Positions 1-11,080 of a stretch of DNA of 64,000 bases are shown piece after piece. The stretch comes from Isochrysis galbana. Lineage: Eukaryota > Haptophyta > Isochrysidales > Isochrysidaceae. The notes under the pieces are model-generated. The model searched no databases. It saw only the letters and a list, made by a program, of their open reading frames with translations, and was not told the origin of the DNA. The stretch covers positions 9,545,829-9,609,828 of the forward strand of contig CM030931.1 of NCBI GenBank assembly GCA_018136815.1, read 5' to 3'. Made by a program: the position numbers and the translations under genes. Positions within the stretch are counted from its first letter, which is position 1, and every line of letters begins with the position of its first letter.

Positions 1-915
1 AGTGGTATGGCATTCCGAGCGATTGCTGGCAGGTGAAATGGCAAAGCCCAATACGGTGAGGCACGGCTGACAGCCTGAGGATTGAGCACATTTAGCCCTG
101 CAGCTTTCGTGCTGAAATCAAGGGACGCAAAGGCCACGCAACGGCTGGCCGCTGACCTGTGCAAGGTTGGGCATTGGCTTCATGAAGATGTGGTCGGTCT
201 CCGCAAGTAGCACATACGTCTCCTTCACTCTTGCAGTGAATTCGGGCCTCTTGAAGAACTCAACGACCGAGTGCGGCCGGTTGAGTACGCCGAAGTAACC
301 GTACTTGGCGAGCACCTCAGGCTTGAGGGAAGGGACGAAGACGGACGGGATGTACGGTGCCGCAGGGTCGGGAAGCCCATTCTCAGACGCGCAAATGCGA
401 GTGAATCCCGTCATTTCTGTACACTCGCCATCGGCAGCTCGTTGTTTCCGCCAGTGATAGTACATGATGCGCGACTGCCAGCCATTATACGTGGTCCCCT
501 GTCCCGTGAGCAGGGTGTGGAAAGGCCGCCGCGTCGGCGGGCACGAAGGGTTCTCGAGTGGAATCTCCTTATGCAGCCCTCGCGCCCACTCGGGCAACTC
601 TCCGGCCGGCTGTGCCAATACATCGCGGGGTGCCGGCTGCGTTTTTTGCACGGCGTTAGCCTTGCGTGTCTCCTCCGCCTCCCTCGCCGCCTCCCTCGCC
701 GCCTCCCTCGCCGAGGCTGGCTGCTGGATGTGCTGGAGCGTGAGAAGAGCGTCCGGTGCACCGCCATCGCCAAAGAAGAGACCGCACACGTTCCACCAGA
801 CGAGTATGGCCGCGGCGTACGCGAGCCACAGCGCCGGACGCGCCATCACGCTTCTCAGCAGCGCAGCCCGCCGCTCACACACGTCGCGCGGCTCGGCGAG
901 ACCGCCAACCCTCAC
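1..915 (-). CDS. Hydroxyproline O-arabinosyltransferase-like glycosyltransferase, 5' exons, runs off the left edge
   Basis: The first exon is 915-157 and ends in a good donor (CACAG|GTCAGC). A second exon probably begins at 74 after CCTCAG and leaves the window. An N-terminal basic stretch and one hydrophobic segment (around PALWLAYAAAILVWWNV) suggest a type II Golgi/ER anchor; an internal Met at 846 just before it is an alternative start. An Ala/Glu/Arg-rich stem follows. The catalytic part then shows HTLLTGQGTTYNGWQSRIMY and, near the exon end, ETDHIFMKPMPNL. These match the plant and algal HPAT/peptidyl-serine galactosyltransferase group, where the D-H-I-F-x-K-P-x-P-N-L stretch belongs to the sugar-nucleotide site. 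Inferred role: transfer of a sugar to hydroxyproline or serine of secreted proteins. The exact acceptor cannot be told from this half. Another secretory-pathway glycosyltransferase gene lies 2.7 kb to the right on the same strand. Confidence 0.72.
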
Positions 916-1099
916 TTCCCCCCCGTCTCGCGGCTCGGCCCAGCGCTCGCCGGCGGCCGAGGGACAACAACAAGAGAGAAAGTGCGTCCTTTTCTTCTTC
1001 TTGTACTCCGAGTAAAGTAGCTAGCAGTAGTAGCCTGAACCTTCAAGAGTTTTATTCTGTGTTCCAGGTTCCAGGCAGTCATGAGTAGGGCGGTCAAAC

Positions 1100-1600
1100 A
1101 CTATTTTAACTTCTAAGGATATAAAAATGAATAAGTGGGGATTGAGGAAATACACCAAAGTAAAGCGGTTGAAACCTCAGAAAACACCAGCGTGACGAAT
1201 TGGGATGGCCCATGGGGCCTGATGGCAATGAGGAAGGAGGCATGCCGGCGGCAGGCGCGGCTGAGGGGACGACTTCGGAGGTGCTGACGGGCTGAAGCCC
1301 GTCACCGTCAGCAGAGGAAGGCGGGCAGGCGGGCTTTGGCGAGGGCGAGGACGGCGGCGAGAGCGACATCGAGCGAGAGGCGAGAGGCGAGGGTGAGTGA
1401 GAGGAGGGCTGTGTTGGCAGTGGCTGGTGAGGCGAGGCGAGTTTGTAGGGTACGAGTGTTACGAGAGCGAGAGCGACGAGAGCGAGAGCGACGGATGACG
1501 ACTGACGACAGGACGTCGGATCCAACGATGCTGAGACACCGACTCACGAACACACCAGAATCATTCACCCAAACCAAGCAAAACATGAAATAATTTGAAA
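1100..1600 (-). mobile_element. LINE 5' end: 5' UTR and ORF1 start
   Basis: Read on the minus strand, a CT-rich leader with many CTCGT/CTCTCGC words is followed by an open frame starting about 1525 that is rich in Pro and Ser (SPPSSPSPKPACPPSSADGD). The leader and proline-rich start resemble those at 20690-21180 and 54885-55341, which are joined to LINE 3' ends. The piece is therefore read as the 5' end of one LINE subfamily. It is cut off before any conserved domain. Confidence 0.5.
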
Positions 1601-2150
1601 TAACCGAGGTGTCGCGTAACTCACGACTTCATCCCATGAGTCAAGAAATTCCTTTTTATGTATCACACGGCCTTCGTGCGCGAAGGTTTCGGGCAGGTGC
1701 TCAATATACGCCGAGCACTCTTCCTTACTGTACGGCGTCGTAAAGGCGCCGTCCTTGAAAACGTTGTGAACCACATTTGTGTGTAGTGAGTAGTGATTCC
1801 CACAGGCGTGCCCACGGGGCCCGTACCGCAGGGGGAGGGATATGTAGGTTGTGCCATATTGGTTGTGAGAGCGCGCCTTCTCGCGTAAGAAAAGAGGGTT
1901 TTATGTCAAGTTCTTTGAAATTCGCAAGGGCCTCTTTCCAGAAGGTTGGAAGAGCCGGGTTTCCTCTGACCTCTGATACTGCCTGTCAGCATATTTATAG
2001 GGACCGCTGAGAGGACAGCGCCTCTTCCCATACCGGTCCTACAGAACCAGGCATCGAGGCCGTGTTTCCATGCGCGGCGCTTTGCCGCCTCTTGCTCGCA
2101 TTCGCAGATGCGGGCCGAGTTGGGGAGGTCTTTCTTTCGCCACCTCCGGC
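1600..2150 (-). mobile_element. LINE ORF2 C-terminal fragment
   Basis: Minus-strand translation gives GLDAWFCRTGMGRGAVLSAV and, after frame changes, VHNVFKDGAFTTPYSKEECS and YIEHLPETF. These match the region upstream of the zinc finger in the better copies (for example 52726-54555 and 11402-12955). Reading frame is lost several times. The piece lies immediately downstream of an ORF1-like frame (2153-2836), so the endonuclease and reverse transcriptase are missing between them. Confidence 0.7.
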
Positions 2151-2152
2151 CG

Positions 2153-2836
2153 CTAGCCCTTGCAGCCACGCAAGCTGCCGTGGATCATGAGCTTGTGGGG
2201 GGATTGGATGGTTGCTGGCATGCTGATCTCCTTACACGCCCGAACGGCGTAGTTTACCGGGATTGTCTTTCCGTCGATTTGAAGCAGCAGCTTCCGAGGG
2301 AAGCTTCCGTCAAGAAACGAGCCTTGGCCCGCTGAGACATAGAGATGCCAGCGGGTCGAATAGGCCGCCTTGGATACGAACGTTCCGGCTCCGCCTTCGA
2401 GCTTCATGCGCTCGCGGTTGCCCTTCAAGAAGGTAAGCCCTACCTTTTCGATTGCGAAGCTGATCGCGCTTAGGTTGATTTCGGCCGCTTGCGCTAGGCC
2501 TTCAGCCTCTATGACCAAGTGCGCCGCAACGTCTTGGAGGGCGTTGTACAGCGCTTTGCGCGATGAAGAGCCTTTCTTGTTGATTTTCTCGTCGATGGAT
2601 TCCGCCTTAACGCGGACCGAGATGTCAGTTTGGTTGATGCGAAGCGTGGTGATGTCGCCATAGCGTTCTTTGAATTGCTGCGCGCAGTCTTCGTTCACGG
2701 CAATATGCCATGGTCCGCGAATGGAGCGGGCCCAAGAGTCCGGCTCCGGGTCGACTCCTTCGAGCTCCAATAGAAGCTCTACAATTGCGGCGTAAACTGT
2801 GGCGTCCAGGAAGGTGTAGTCGCCCTCTTGGTGCAC
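2153..2836 (-). mobile_element. LINE ORF1-like protein, conserved domain
   Basis: An uninterrupted 227-residue frame contains GPWHIAVNEDCAQQFKERYG, KINKKGSSSRKALYNALQDV, VGLTFLKGNRERMKLEGGAG and WHLYVSAGQGSFLDGSFPRK. The same protein is encoded at 27483-28055, where it lies downstream of a LINE 5'-terminal module on the same strand, so it is assigned to LINE ORF1. I do not recognise the domain by name; a nucleic-acid-binding role would be usual for ORF1 products but is inference. No Cys/His knuckle is visible. Confidence 0.55.
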
Positions 2837-2984
2837 CGCGGCATGTCCCGTCCACTGGCCGCCCCTAGGCTGAGTCTCGTCGATCAGCGCCGGGTGAGCC
2901 GCTGTTGAACGGTAAGTACTGATTAATTACTTATTGGTTATTGGTTCTACCGACTACCGAGCCCTAGGCTTAGGACGAACCCGA

Positions 2985-3190
2985 GCTCAGGACGCAAGCT
3001 TCAGTGGATTAAACATTTAAAGATTCCGGTCAGAAACGACAAAGACGAGGGTCCCCACTTGGGCCTAGGCCTAGGCTTGCTAGACTGGGTCAACCACACT
3101 AGGGCGCTCCAAGCGAAATGGGTCCTAAACTAACTGGACGCGCGACAAGCGCAATGGAAGCAAGTACTAGACGCTTGGTTCTGTCGGATG
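2985..3190 (+). mobile_element. LINE ORF2 fragment, opposite orientation
   Basis: Plus-strand translation gives LQWIKHLKIP, GPHLGLGLGLLDWVNHTRAL and QWKQVLDAWFCR, the same run seen at 52850-53040 in the long open copy. It is short, contains a stop, and points away from the LINE pieces just to its left. Confidence 0.7.
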
Positions 3191-3606
3191 CTGTTTGGGG
3201 CGTTGGAGAGGAAGCAACCAAGGTGGTGGTGATGGGCGTGCGCGATGTGCTTTACCACTATTGAGCCATCCAATCGACCTTGTCATCAGGGTGGGGCTTG
3301 GGAAAGACGCCAAAGGGCTCAAATGACTCTCCACCTAGCCATCTCTGATAGCTATCGCACGCAGTCGGCTGCGCGATCGGACGCAGGTCGTGCGAGGCAG
3401 TACAGCGAGGCTTCGATCCTGCGTATGCACCCCCCCAGCCGGGTGGGCGAAGCGGTGTTCCTGGCGCAATCGGACGGACACACGTGCTGTTGTCTTCCGT
3501 CTTGAACTGGTTGAGAAACCATACCTATCCCCATATTTGCGCAGGTGTGCGTGTCATATTTGCGATGAGCATACTGTCGACGGGCCTGGTCACAGGGCAA
3601 GATGGG

Positions 3607-5735
3607 CTAGACGGTTGCATATGGGCCACCACTCACATCCCGAGCGTAGTGGCGCCACAGATCATCCTCGCAATTGATTCGGACTGCGCCCGGTTGTGGC
3701 TTGACCTTCATTCTCAAGAGTTTGGCGTAGCCGCGTAAGAGCTCGGCTAAGAAGTCGGTGACGGCAGCCGTGTCCAACGCCATCATACGAGCACGCCCCG
3801 CTTCGGCGACCGCTCGAGCGTACGTATCGTTGGCGCGAAGTTGATCGACAACGGCCGGCACGTCGGCAGCTGTTGCAACGGATATGTAGTGTACGCCCGG
3901 GAGAAGGCCAAGCTCATAGAACTCCTGTGGGAAAGCAAAGGGTGTGGGGAGCAACGTCGCCTATTCACCCCAACTCCAGGTGCGTAAGCTCGGTCTACGG
4001 GAGAAAACATTCTTCGTTCGGACGGCAGTGGCGCGCGGACGCTACATTCGGCGTGCGAGGTGGAGCGCGCTCGCTACCAATACGTGTGGCGCAAGCTTAC
4101 CTGATGGGCCATGCCGTCTTCAACATATATGACAACGGAGCCGCACAAAAGCAAATACTTGAACTTGTTGGCGAAACCGATCGAGGCGGAGTTGACCAAA
4201 TACCTTTATGAGAACAGCATGGGATGAGAAGGTGGCCGTACAATCTGCGTACTACATCAAGTGGATGGTGCTCGCCCGCTCACATCGCCTCTCTACCACC
4301 CTATCCTTTACATGCGAGTGGGACCTAGTGGTCCTCACTTGTATGAGCATTGTTCTGCGAACCGCATGAAGCACTTGTGCTTCTGGTAGCCTCCTTTGTC
4401 ATGGAGCCCGAGTTCCTTACACGTCTAGAGGACCGAACGGGTTGAGGGCAGAGTGAGCAGAGGAAGTGGCGGTGCGGCGGTGTTGCACACCATGCATGCG
4501 GGTACTCAAGCACGCCGCGCCACCCTTGTGGCTCGTTGTCGCTCATTGTAGGTACGTTGCACTCGCTGCAGCAGCGGGCGGCATCACGATCGCGCCTGCT
4601 TGATTTTCCGGTGATCACCGATGAAGAGCTCGTTCACGAACATCGACTCAGGGTGCTCCTCCGCGACGGCTGCAAGACGCTTGCGAAATGGCGAGCCAAC
4701 GTTGCCAGTGTGCATCGCGAGAGGCAATTTCTCCTCCCATAGGACGCGCGACGATTGCTCGATCATCTGAGGCTGTATGACTGACCATGGAGGCGTGCGC
4801 AGCTTGTGTGGCCTACGCAGGTGGGATCAGGTTACCTGGCGATCTGGCAGCGTGGTTGGCGATCTCGCAGCGCAAAGGGCGCTGTGCCCAAGCACCCGGC
4901 AAGCCACCGCCGCCACCACGTGACAGTGCTGCCTTCCTCACTTGTTTGGCATGAAGAACGAGAACTCCGGCCATGGGAGATCGAGGTGAGCTCGATTGAT
5001 TGTGCTCGAGAAGAGCGGAGGCGGCAGCTGGACAGGTGCCGAACGGCGATGTTCGGGAGTAGAGCCGCGACCAGGGTATTGTTGGCAGGTGCGCGTCCAG
5101 TACTTGGAGTGCACGACTGTCTTTATCCGTGGCTCGTCGTTTGGCGCAACGACCAGGTCGACATCTGGTAGGTCTGGGTGGCGTCGGAGCGTCTCGAGCA
5201 GTGGAAGCACTCTCGAGGGAGCGTACTGCCGGTCGAAGAATATGGCGCGGTAGTCAGTGAGGAAGAGCTGCCCATTGACAATCTGCATACGCATGCAGTA
5301 CATCGTCCCATTTTCATGGCATGAGGCCACGCCAGCCTCGAGCATTGCCTCGTCGACGTAGGAGAAGGGTTGGAGCAGTCTGTTCACGACAGGCCGCCAC
5401 TCCCAGTGTGAGTGCAGCGCGAGCAACGCGTGCGCACGTCCGTGCTCGGGATGCCCCGCAACCAAACGTGCCGAAACACCCGCGACACCAGGAGAGAGCG
5501 CACTGATCGCGCCATTCCGCCCCATGGGATCGTGCCCACTCTGTTCATTGCGCCCATTGGCCACACCCGTCCTCTCGGCGGCTGCTCCGAGCAGCAGGCC
5601 GAGCGAGAGAGCGCAGGTGAGCGCGCAGAGCCGGCTTATGGCGGCAGCGCTGGGCAGCACGCTCGGCTGCAGCAGCAGGCTGAGAGAGGCTGAGCAGAAG
5701 CAGAGCGCGAGGCAGAGACCCAAGAAGAGCGACAT
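3607..5735 (-). CDS. GT90 (CAP10/POGLUT-like) protein O-glycosyltransferase
   Basis: Five exons join in one frame: 5735-4942, 4812-4596, 4415-4339, 4203-4101 and 3924-3607, giving 502 residues. Introns are GT-AG except the second, which uses a GC donor (AAGCAG|GCGCGA). A hydrophobic N-terminus indicates an ER/Golgi signal or anchor. The CAP10 core runs in order: YRAIFFDRQYAPSR, PDVDLVVAPNDEPRI, PPLFSSTINRAHLDLPWPEF, TPPW, WEEKLPLAMHTGN, FAEQCSYKYLVNSASIGFAN, KFKYLLLCGSVVIYVEDG and EFYELGLLPGVHYISV. These are the landmark blocks of rumi/POGLUT and fungal CAP10 enzymes, which transfer glucose or xylose to proteins in the secretory pathway, or xylose to glycans in fungi. The length is normal for the family. 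Donor and acceptor sugars cannot be read from sequence. The exon joins keep phase throughout and restore family blocks across each intron. Confidence 0.88.
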
Positions 5736-6078
5736 GATGCACGCACGCTCCCTGGGTCAGCTCTAGCCCGCCGGCGAGCCGCCCGAGCGCCCAGAGACGC
5801 GAGCTGCGATGCCGCCGCCGCCGCCGCCGTCGCGTTCGTGGCCTATGGCTCCCGAGGACAATGGAGGATTTGTGATGGCTGCTATAAATGGACACACAGA
5901 GAAAGAGAGAAGGAATACTAGGTGGATACTCTAGTCTCTTTACTTGGATATTTTCCAGCGGCTGCCCGCCGTCGTCCTCCTCTTTCCCCGTGTACAGTAC
6001 TCCCTTCTCTCTCTCTCTTCTCCTCCTCTCTTCTCTTCTCTCCTCTGTCTCAGGCTGTCAAGGTACTCTCCGCACGCG

Positions 6079-9000
6079 ATGCGCCTCACCTTCCGGCTGA
6101 GTCGCGGACCGAGCGGCTTTGGGATCGACATTGACTCGAACAACATCATCGTTGGCACGCAGCCGGGCGGGCAGGGAGCGGTCGATGGGCTGGTCAAGTC
6201 AGGCGACGCAGTAGTCGCGGTCGACGGGAAACCCCTTACAGGTGGAGGTGGGTGGGGTGGGGTGGGTAAAAGGAGCGGAAGAGGGGCTGGAGGGAGAGGG
6301 GGGCGGGTCACTGGCGGGTGCGGGAGCAGAACAACAGCCCACCTGTCACAGATGAGGGAAGGGAGGGGAGGCGACAAAGAGGGAGAGCGCGTGTTGTACA
6401 GGGGTGGTAGAGAGATCGGCCACTTACAGGTCAAGCTGGTGAGAGGGCCACCGGGAGCAGGGACAGAGGCCGGCTGTGAGAAGGGCGAGAATAAGGGGTG
6501 AAGGCGCGATTGAGAATCTGGCTGGACGGGCGGAAGGAGAGTGATGACTAGCCAAAGAGGTGACATAACGAGAGGTGGGGATGTGCGGGACAGGTTGGAT
6601 GACGAGCACCTGGGACTCACAGAGGACTCCTATGGCAAGTTTGGGAAGGGAGGGAGGAAGACATTGAGAGTGATGGTCGGACAGTAAGGCTCGGTGATCG
6701 CATGGTGACAAATGCATGAGGTGGGTAGTCTCCGACTCCCGTGGCAAGTAGGAAGATATGGCTGGGAGACGCAGTTTTCACAGTCTATGCCCCAGTACCG
6801 AGAATTCGCACAGCTTCGCACGCCCGCTCGTCACGCGCGCATTCTAAATGCGCTGCCCTTTGCACGTAGGCTCGAGCGGTTTGGTAAGCCGGCTCACCTC
6901 AGGGAACAAGTCGTACGAGGTTTTTGTGCTACGCAGTGCCCCGGACATTGAGGAGCTTGTCAGCCTCTCAATGGGGGACCAAGCCCTCACTGGCGTGTTC
7001 CGCCTGCTCGAGGTGCCCGTGCGGCGCGAGGGCGGACTCGGCGTGACGATGGCCGCTCACGGTCGGGTTGCTGCGCTCGTGCCTGGTGGCGCTGCCGAGC
7101 AAGATGGCCACCTCGCGGTGGGGGATATTGTCGGGTGGGTTGATCGACGTTGGGTGGGTAAGGAGCCACTTACCAAGTTTGTGCCGCCGCAGCGCAGTGC
7201 CTTCCGCTTCACGGTTCTCCGGCCACTTCGGGGTGCCGATCTCGAGGCAGCACAAGCCCTTTTCCCGCCGCCCGCTCTGTCGCTCTCGCTCGGACATGCC
7301 GGCTGGCCACCTGCTACCTCACCACCGGTTGCATTGGCTGTCCACACCGTTCCGACCTCAACATTACCGCCCGTGAGCTGCTCCGCTGTCGGCACAGGTG
7401 GTGGCGCGTACACCGCCACCGACGCAGAGGCGGCAAATCTTTCCTTGGCCTCCGTGCTGAGTAGGACCAACGATGCTTTGCGAATGGTGGGTGAGATTGG
7501 AAAGGTGGAGAGCGCAGTCTCCATTTTCGAGCAGCAGCATGGAGCAGCTGCGCCTCCTGTAGATGCCAGTCCTGCTACGGCGGACAAAGCCCGGGCGCTG
7601 GCCAAAAGTCACATAGACAAGGCTACCGGGAGGGCGACGGGTCGTAAGGGCGCACGCGCAGCGCCACCGGTGGACGGGGCGAGGGCGATGAGCGAGGCGG
7701 AGATGGCGTTGATCCGAGGGCTAAGGCCTGCAGAAGCGAGGTCAGCCGGCGGGGAATGTGCCGAGAGGAGCAGACATGCTGCGGCGGGCGGAAGGGGAGT
7801 GGGAGACCGAGGTAGTGGGCCTCGAGCTTCAGCTGGAGATCCGTGCCGGCGCGCCTCTGGCTCCCGAGGGCAGGCAGGTCGGGCTTTGACTGACCAGCAT
7901 GACGACGATGCGAGCAGCAGCGAGGAGAGCTCAGAGTCGTCGGCGGACTCCACGGACTCGTTCGAAGAGGGAAGTGATAGCGAGGATGCAGCGAGTACAG
8001 ACGCGCTGCCGGGCAGGGCAGTCACGAACGGCGTGACGTCGCGTTCTCCAGCCGCCCAGTCATCTCCGGCGGGGCCGTTGCCGCCTTCCCATGGGATCAC
8101 GTCCGCCCCGACAGCTAGTACCGCCGTCGTGGGCAGGTCACGGCGGTCTTGCCGCGCACACCCAACCAACTTGCCTCCACTGCCCGAGCTTGGCGCCCGC
8201 GGCGAGGATGAGGCCCACACCGAGCCCATGGACGAGGCCGAGGTCGGTGGGCCCAAGTATGGCCCTAAAGTTTCGGCGAGGCTGCCGCTCCTCGTGCTAT
8301 GGGACATGCTAGACTGCCCACTTGAAGGGATGGACTCGCCAGAAAAGGGCGAGCAGCACGCGCTCCGTCTCCGCTTCCGTACGCAGACTCTAGCGGGCGA
8401 CGCGCCGTGCCGCCTCAGAGTGTTCACGACTCGCGAGTATGCGCAGGGGCCCGCAGCATGGCTGATAGAGGCGGCGAGATCACGTGAAGTGCTTGGTCAT
8501 GGAGCGTCCATTTTGGTCCTGTCCTCGGAGACGGAGCTGCCTGCGGCGGTGTCCGACGAGCTCTACGCGCACGTCTACATGTCTGCGCGAGCCGAGGGCT
8601 TGTCAGCCCCCTCTGCAATTCTGATTTCAAGTCGCGTCGAACTTGTAGCAGCAGTGAAGCGCCTAATGTTACGAGGCGTAGATGTGAGTCTCGCAGCGCC
8701 AGCAAATGATGAGGGAGGGCGGGGCACGGGCAAGCCTGGAGGTACTGCGGTCGTCGCCGGCGTACCTGCCGCATACACTTGGCCCAGGCTCTTTCGCACG
8801 GCACCACCTACCGATGAGGGCTCGGCGGCTGCCGATAGAGCCAGGGGTGGTGCAAATGCCAAGGGAGGCAATGAACGTGAAGTGGTGAACGAGGATGATG
8901 CGGCGGCTGCGGACACACGCATGCATGGCGGCCCGTGGCATTCATCTGATGATACACTCAAAGACGACCTGGCCACTCCCGACCCACTGAATGAGCAGAG

Positions 9001-9810
9001 GCTTCGGCTCGAGGCGAACGCCGCAAAGGCACGTGCTGATGCAGCAGCAATGCTCCTTAAGATGCAAGCCAAGCTAGAAGCCGCCGAGCGACGGGCGTCA
9101 CAAGCGGAGGCATTGGTTGAGCAACGGGTGCGCTACACACTGCGTAAAACCATCTAGGTCCCTTTGGACAGCAGCTAAGAGCGGCACACGCACACCGGGC
9201 CGGTCAAGGAGGCACCAATGCGAAAGCTTTGCGACAGGCGTCTTGACGCACCCTTTGGGTCGAGGATCGGGCTGGGGGGGACGCCACCGCTTGGTGGGCA
9301 CGTCGGCGTTCCTTCCTCACAAGTAACGGCTAAAACTTCCACATACTCGCAAATTCTCCATCTTGGCCGTCCAATGTTCTTGCAGGTTGCTGAATCGGAG
9401 GCCCGCACGTTGAACGCGGAGTTGAAGGCGGCACAGGCCGAGGCTCGACTCAAGGCAATGAAGCAGGTGGCTCACGCTGCAGAATGGCGATCGTGAATGA
9501 TTTTCTCACATCTAGTCTATACCACGCCCGCCCTCGAATACCACCCGTGAAGCCCTTGCGAAAAACTTGAGTTCCACTCCCTGATTCACTCTCGCAGGAG
9601 TTGAAGGACAAGGATAGGCTTCTTGATGCAGCAAAAGGTGAGCTAGCAATTGTCATATCGGAGGCTGACAGACTCAAGGCAGAACTGGCTGCCGAGGCGA
9701 GGCGCGCGGACGCAGCATGCGTGAGAGCCGATGAGGCAGAGGCTGGGCGTGCTGCCGTCGAGCAAGCATTTGCAGCCATCGTTATTGAGAAAACAGCGGC
9801 GCCCAGGTAA
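6079..9810 (+). CDS. Two-PDZ, Ser/Asp-rich, coiled-coil scaffold-like protein
   Basis: Four exons (6079-6241, 6870-9127, 9386-9466, 9598-9810) give 904 residues in a single consistent frame. PDZ 1 covers about residues 3-77 and is split by intron 1: SGFGIDIDSNNIIVGTQPGG then GAVDGLVKSGDAVVAVDGKP. PDZ 2 covers about 98-175: RREGGLGVTMAAHGRVAALV and GHLAVGDIVGWVDRRWVGKE. A basic, low-complexity middle follows, with an acidic Ser/Asp tract near 395-425 (SSSEESSESSADSTDSFEEG). The last about 110 residues are Ala/Glu/Arg heptad-like (LRLEANAAKARADAAAMLLK, LKDKDRLLDAAKGELAIVIS), a likely coiled coil encoded over three exons. PDZ domains bind C-terminal peptides, so a scaffold role is inferred. No catalytic domain is visible. 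The 628-base first intron has weak consensus at its donor (ACAG|GTGGAG) but keeps phase. Confidence 0.8.
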
Positions 9811-9918
9811 CCGATCCCTGGGAAGCTTTCCAACACTGCTTGTCTTACCGAGCAAGCAAAAGTGTATGTTGGATAGACAGTTGAGCATAGTGGTAATTCA
9901 TTCTAGTAGTAGATTCAA

Positions 9919-10020
9919 CTATCGTTAAAACGATAGGGGCATGGAGCGCGCATCAGCACTCCCTCCTCTCTGGCCGTCATGGCCGCCCGTGCGGGCGATG
10001 AGCCTATGGATACGTACGCC
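9919..10020 (+). mobile_element. LINE-type 5'-terminal hairpin module, isolated
   Basis: CTATCGTTAAAACGATAG (9919-9936) is a perfect 8-bp hairpin, followed after GGGC by ATGGAGCGCGC. The same arrangement marks the 5' tip of the copies at 45871 and 12978. The LINE body does not follow; the sequence runs into a Copia-type fragment. Confidence 0.6.
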
Positions 10021-10079
10021 CATGTCACTGGAGCGCCCACGCGCAGACGACCACGCCAAACCAAGTCCGCGCAAGCCAG

Positions 10080-10240
10080 CGCACGCGCTGCAGCGAGTGG
10101 CCGCCGGCTAAGTCGCCCTCCGCCACATCAAGAGCAAACACATGGCAGCCGACTTCCTCACTAAGTGGCTCCCCAAGAAGAAGGTCGACGTCTGCGTCCG
10201 CTACGCCACCAACTCCTGGGCGCACACCATTGCCTAGCCC
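10080..10240 (+). mobile_element. Copia-type (Ty1) LTR retroelement fossil, RNase H end
   Basis: Plus-strand translation contains HIKSKHMAADFLTKWLPKKK, resembling the C-terminal end of Copia-type pol (H-[IV]-x-[ST]-K...[AV]-D-x-[LF]-T-K). Only this end is seen. It is a broken remnant, and no LTR pair was identified. Confidence 0.45.
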
Positions 10241-10504
10241 GGCCCTGTTCCCCAACCCACGACGCCCCCCCTTCGCACTCTTCCCTCTCTATCCGCCCAG
10301 TGCTGTCCGTTGTGCGCCTCCCGACGCCCCCGGTCTCTCCGAGGTAGTCGGTGTTAGTGTGAACCCATATGTTGTTGATTTTTTTATGTACCGTTCGTCT
10401 TCGGAGACCTTCATCTCCTCACAGAATGATGCAGGAGGGCGGGGCCGCCTAGAAGACAAAAGTACTTGATTTTGTTAGTTGCAGGCGAGGAAGCTTTGGT
10501 CGTA

Positions 10505-10562
10505 GTGGCTCACTGGAGATAACACATGTGTAGATCGCTAGCAGTGTGCGGTTCGAAGCCGC
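10505..10562 (+). other. tRNA-like box A and box B pair
   Basis: GGTTCGAAGCC at about 10549-10559 matches the Pol III box B consensus, and TGGCTCACTGG about 40 bases upstream is one base short of box A. A full cloverleaf with a paired acceptor stem could not be drawn. It is more likely the head of a tRNA-derived SINE, or chance, than a working tRNA gene. Confidence 0.2.
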
Positions 10563-10949
10563 TGGGTGTTTTCTGGTACCCGATGAAGGTCTTTTCTGGG
10601 CGAGCGTCTCTTTTGGATCTGTAGCGGGGAGTGGGCTGGGCTCTGTCAGAATATCATCAACGCCCCATTTTTGAGGATTCTTGCCCCAGTGGATTACCGT
10701 GCAGATCCTCCCACTTCTGGAGAGCGAGAGTGAGGTGGAGGTTCAATTGCACTCGCATACTCCCATTGCGCATCGCTCGCACTCTGTGGCTGTAGTCTGT
10801 AGTCCCCTCGCGAGCGTGGCAAGGCATTAGCGGCGGCGCGGCGCCGGCAGTTTTGTTTTTAGGACGTCAGTTTTGTTGTTGCCGCTTGCAAGCTGATACA
10901 AGGTACTGATATCGGTGTAAGCTCCAAAACCCTGCGAGCTCGCGAGCTG

Positions 10950-11080
10950 ACGCAACAACTATGGTCTCGCGTATGGTTAACCTCCTTCGCGCTCGCTACT
11001 TCTGGCCCGGCCTGTCGACCGACGTCGTCACCCACGCGCGGGAATGCCATGAGTACACCCTGGGTAAACCTCTACCGAAA
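10950..11080 (+). mobile_element. Gypsy-type LTR retroelement fossil, integrase zinc-binding region, left part
   Basis: Translation of about 10960-11063 shows LLRARYFWPGLSTDVVTHAR followed by ECHEYTLGKPLPK. This resembles the H2C2 zinc-binding start of Gypsy integrases (R-x-x-Y-x-W-P-G-x...C-x-x-C). The remnant is broken by the LINE at 11081-12978 and resumes after it. It must be older than that LINE. Confidence 0.5.
11064..11080. repeat. Target-site duplication, left copy
   Basis: GTAAACCTCTACCGAAA is repeated exactly at 12979-12995 and brackets the LINE between. A 17-base duplication fits target-primed insertion. The last A residues are ambiguous because the element's own end is an A-run on this strand. 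Confidence 0.9.

Noticed and set aside
271-1088. Plus-strand frames over the HPAT-like exon
   Set aside because: They are antisense frames of a gene with clear family motifs on minus.
10505-10562. A tRNA gene
   Set aside because: Box B is good but the acceptor and anticodon stems do not pair; kept only as a low-confidence tRNA-like site.
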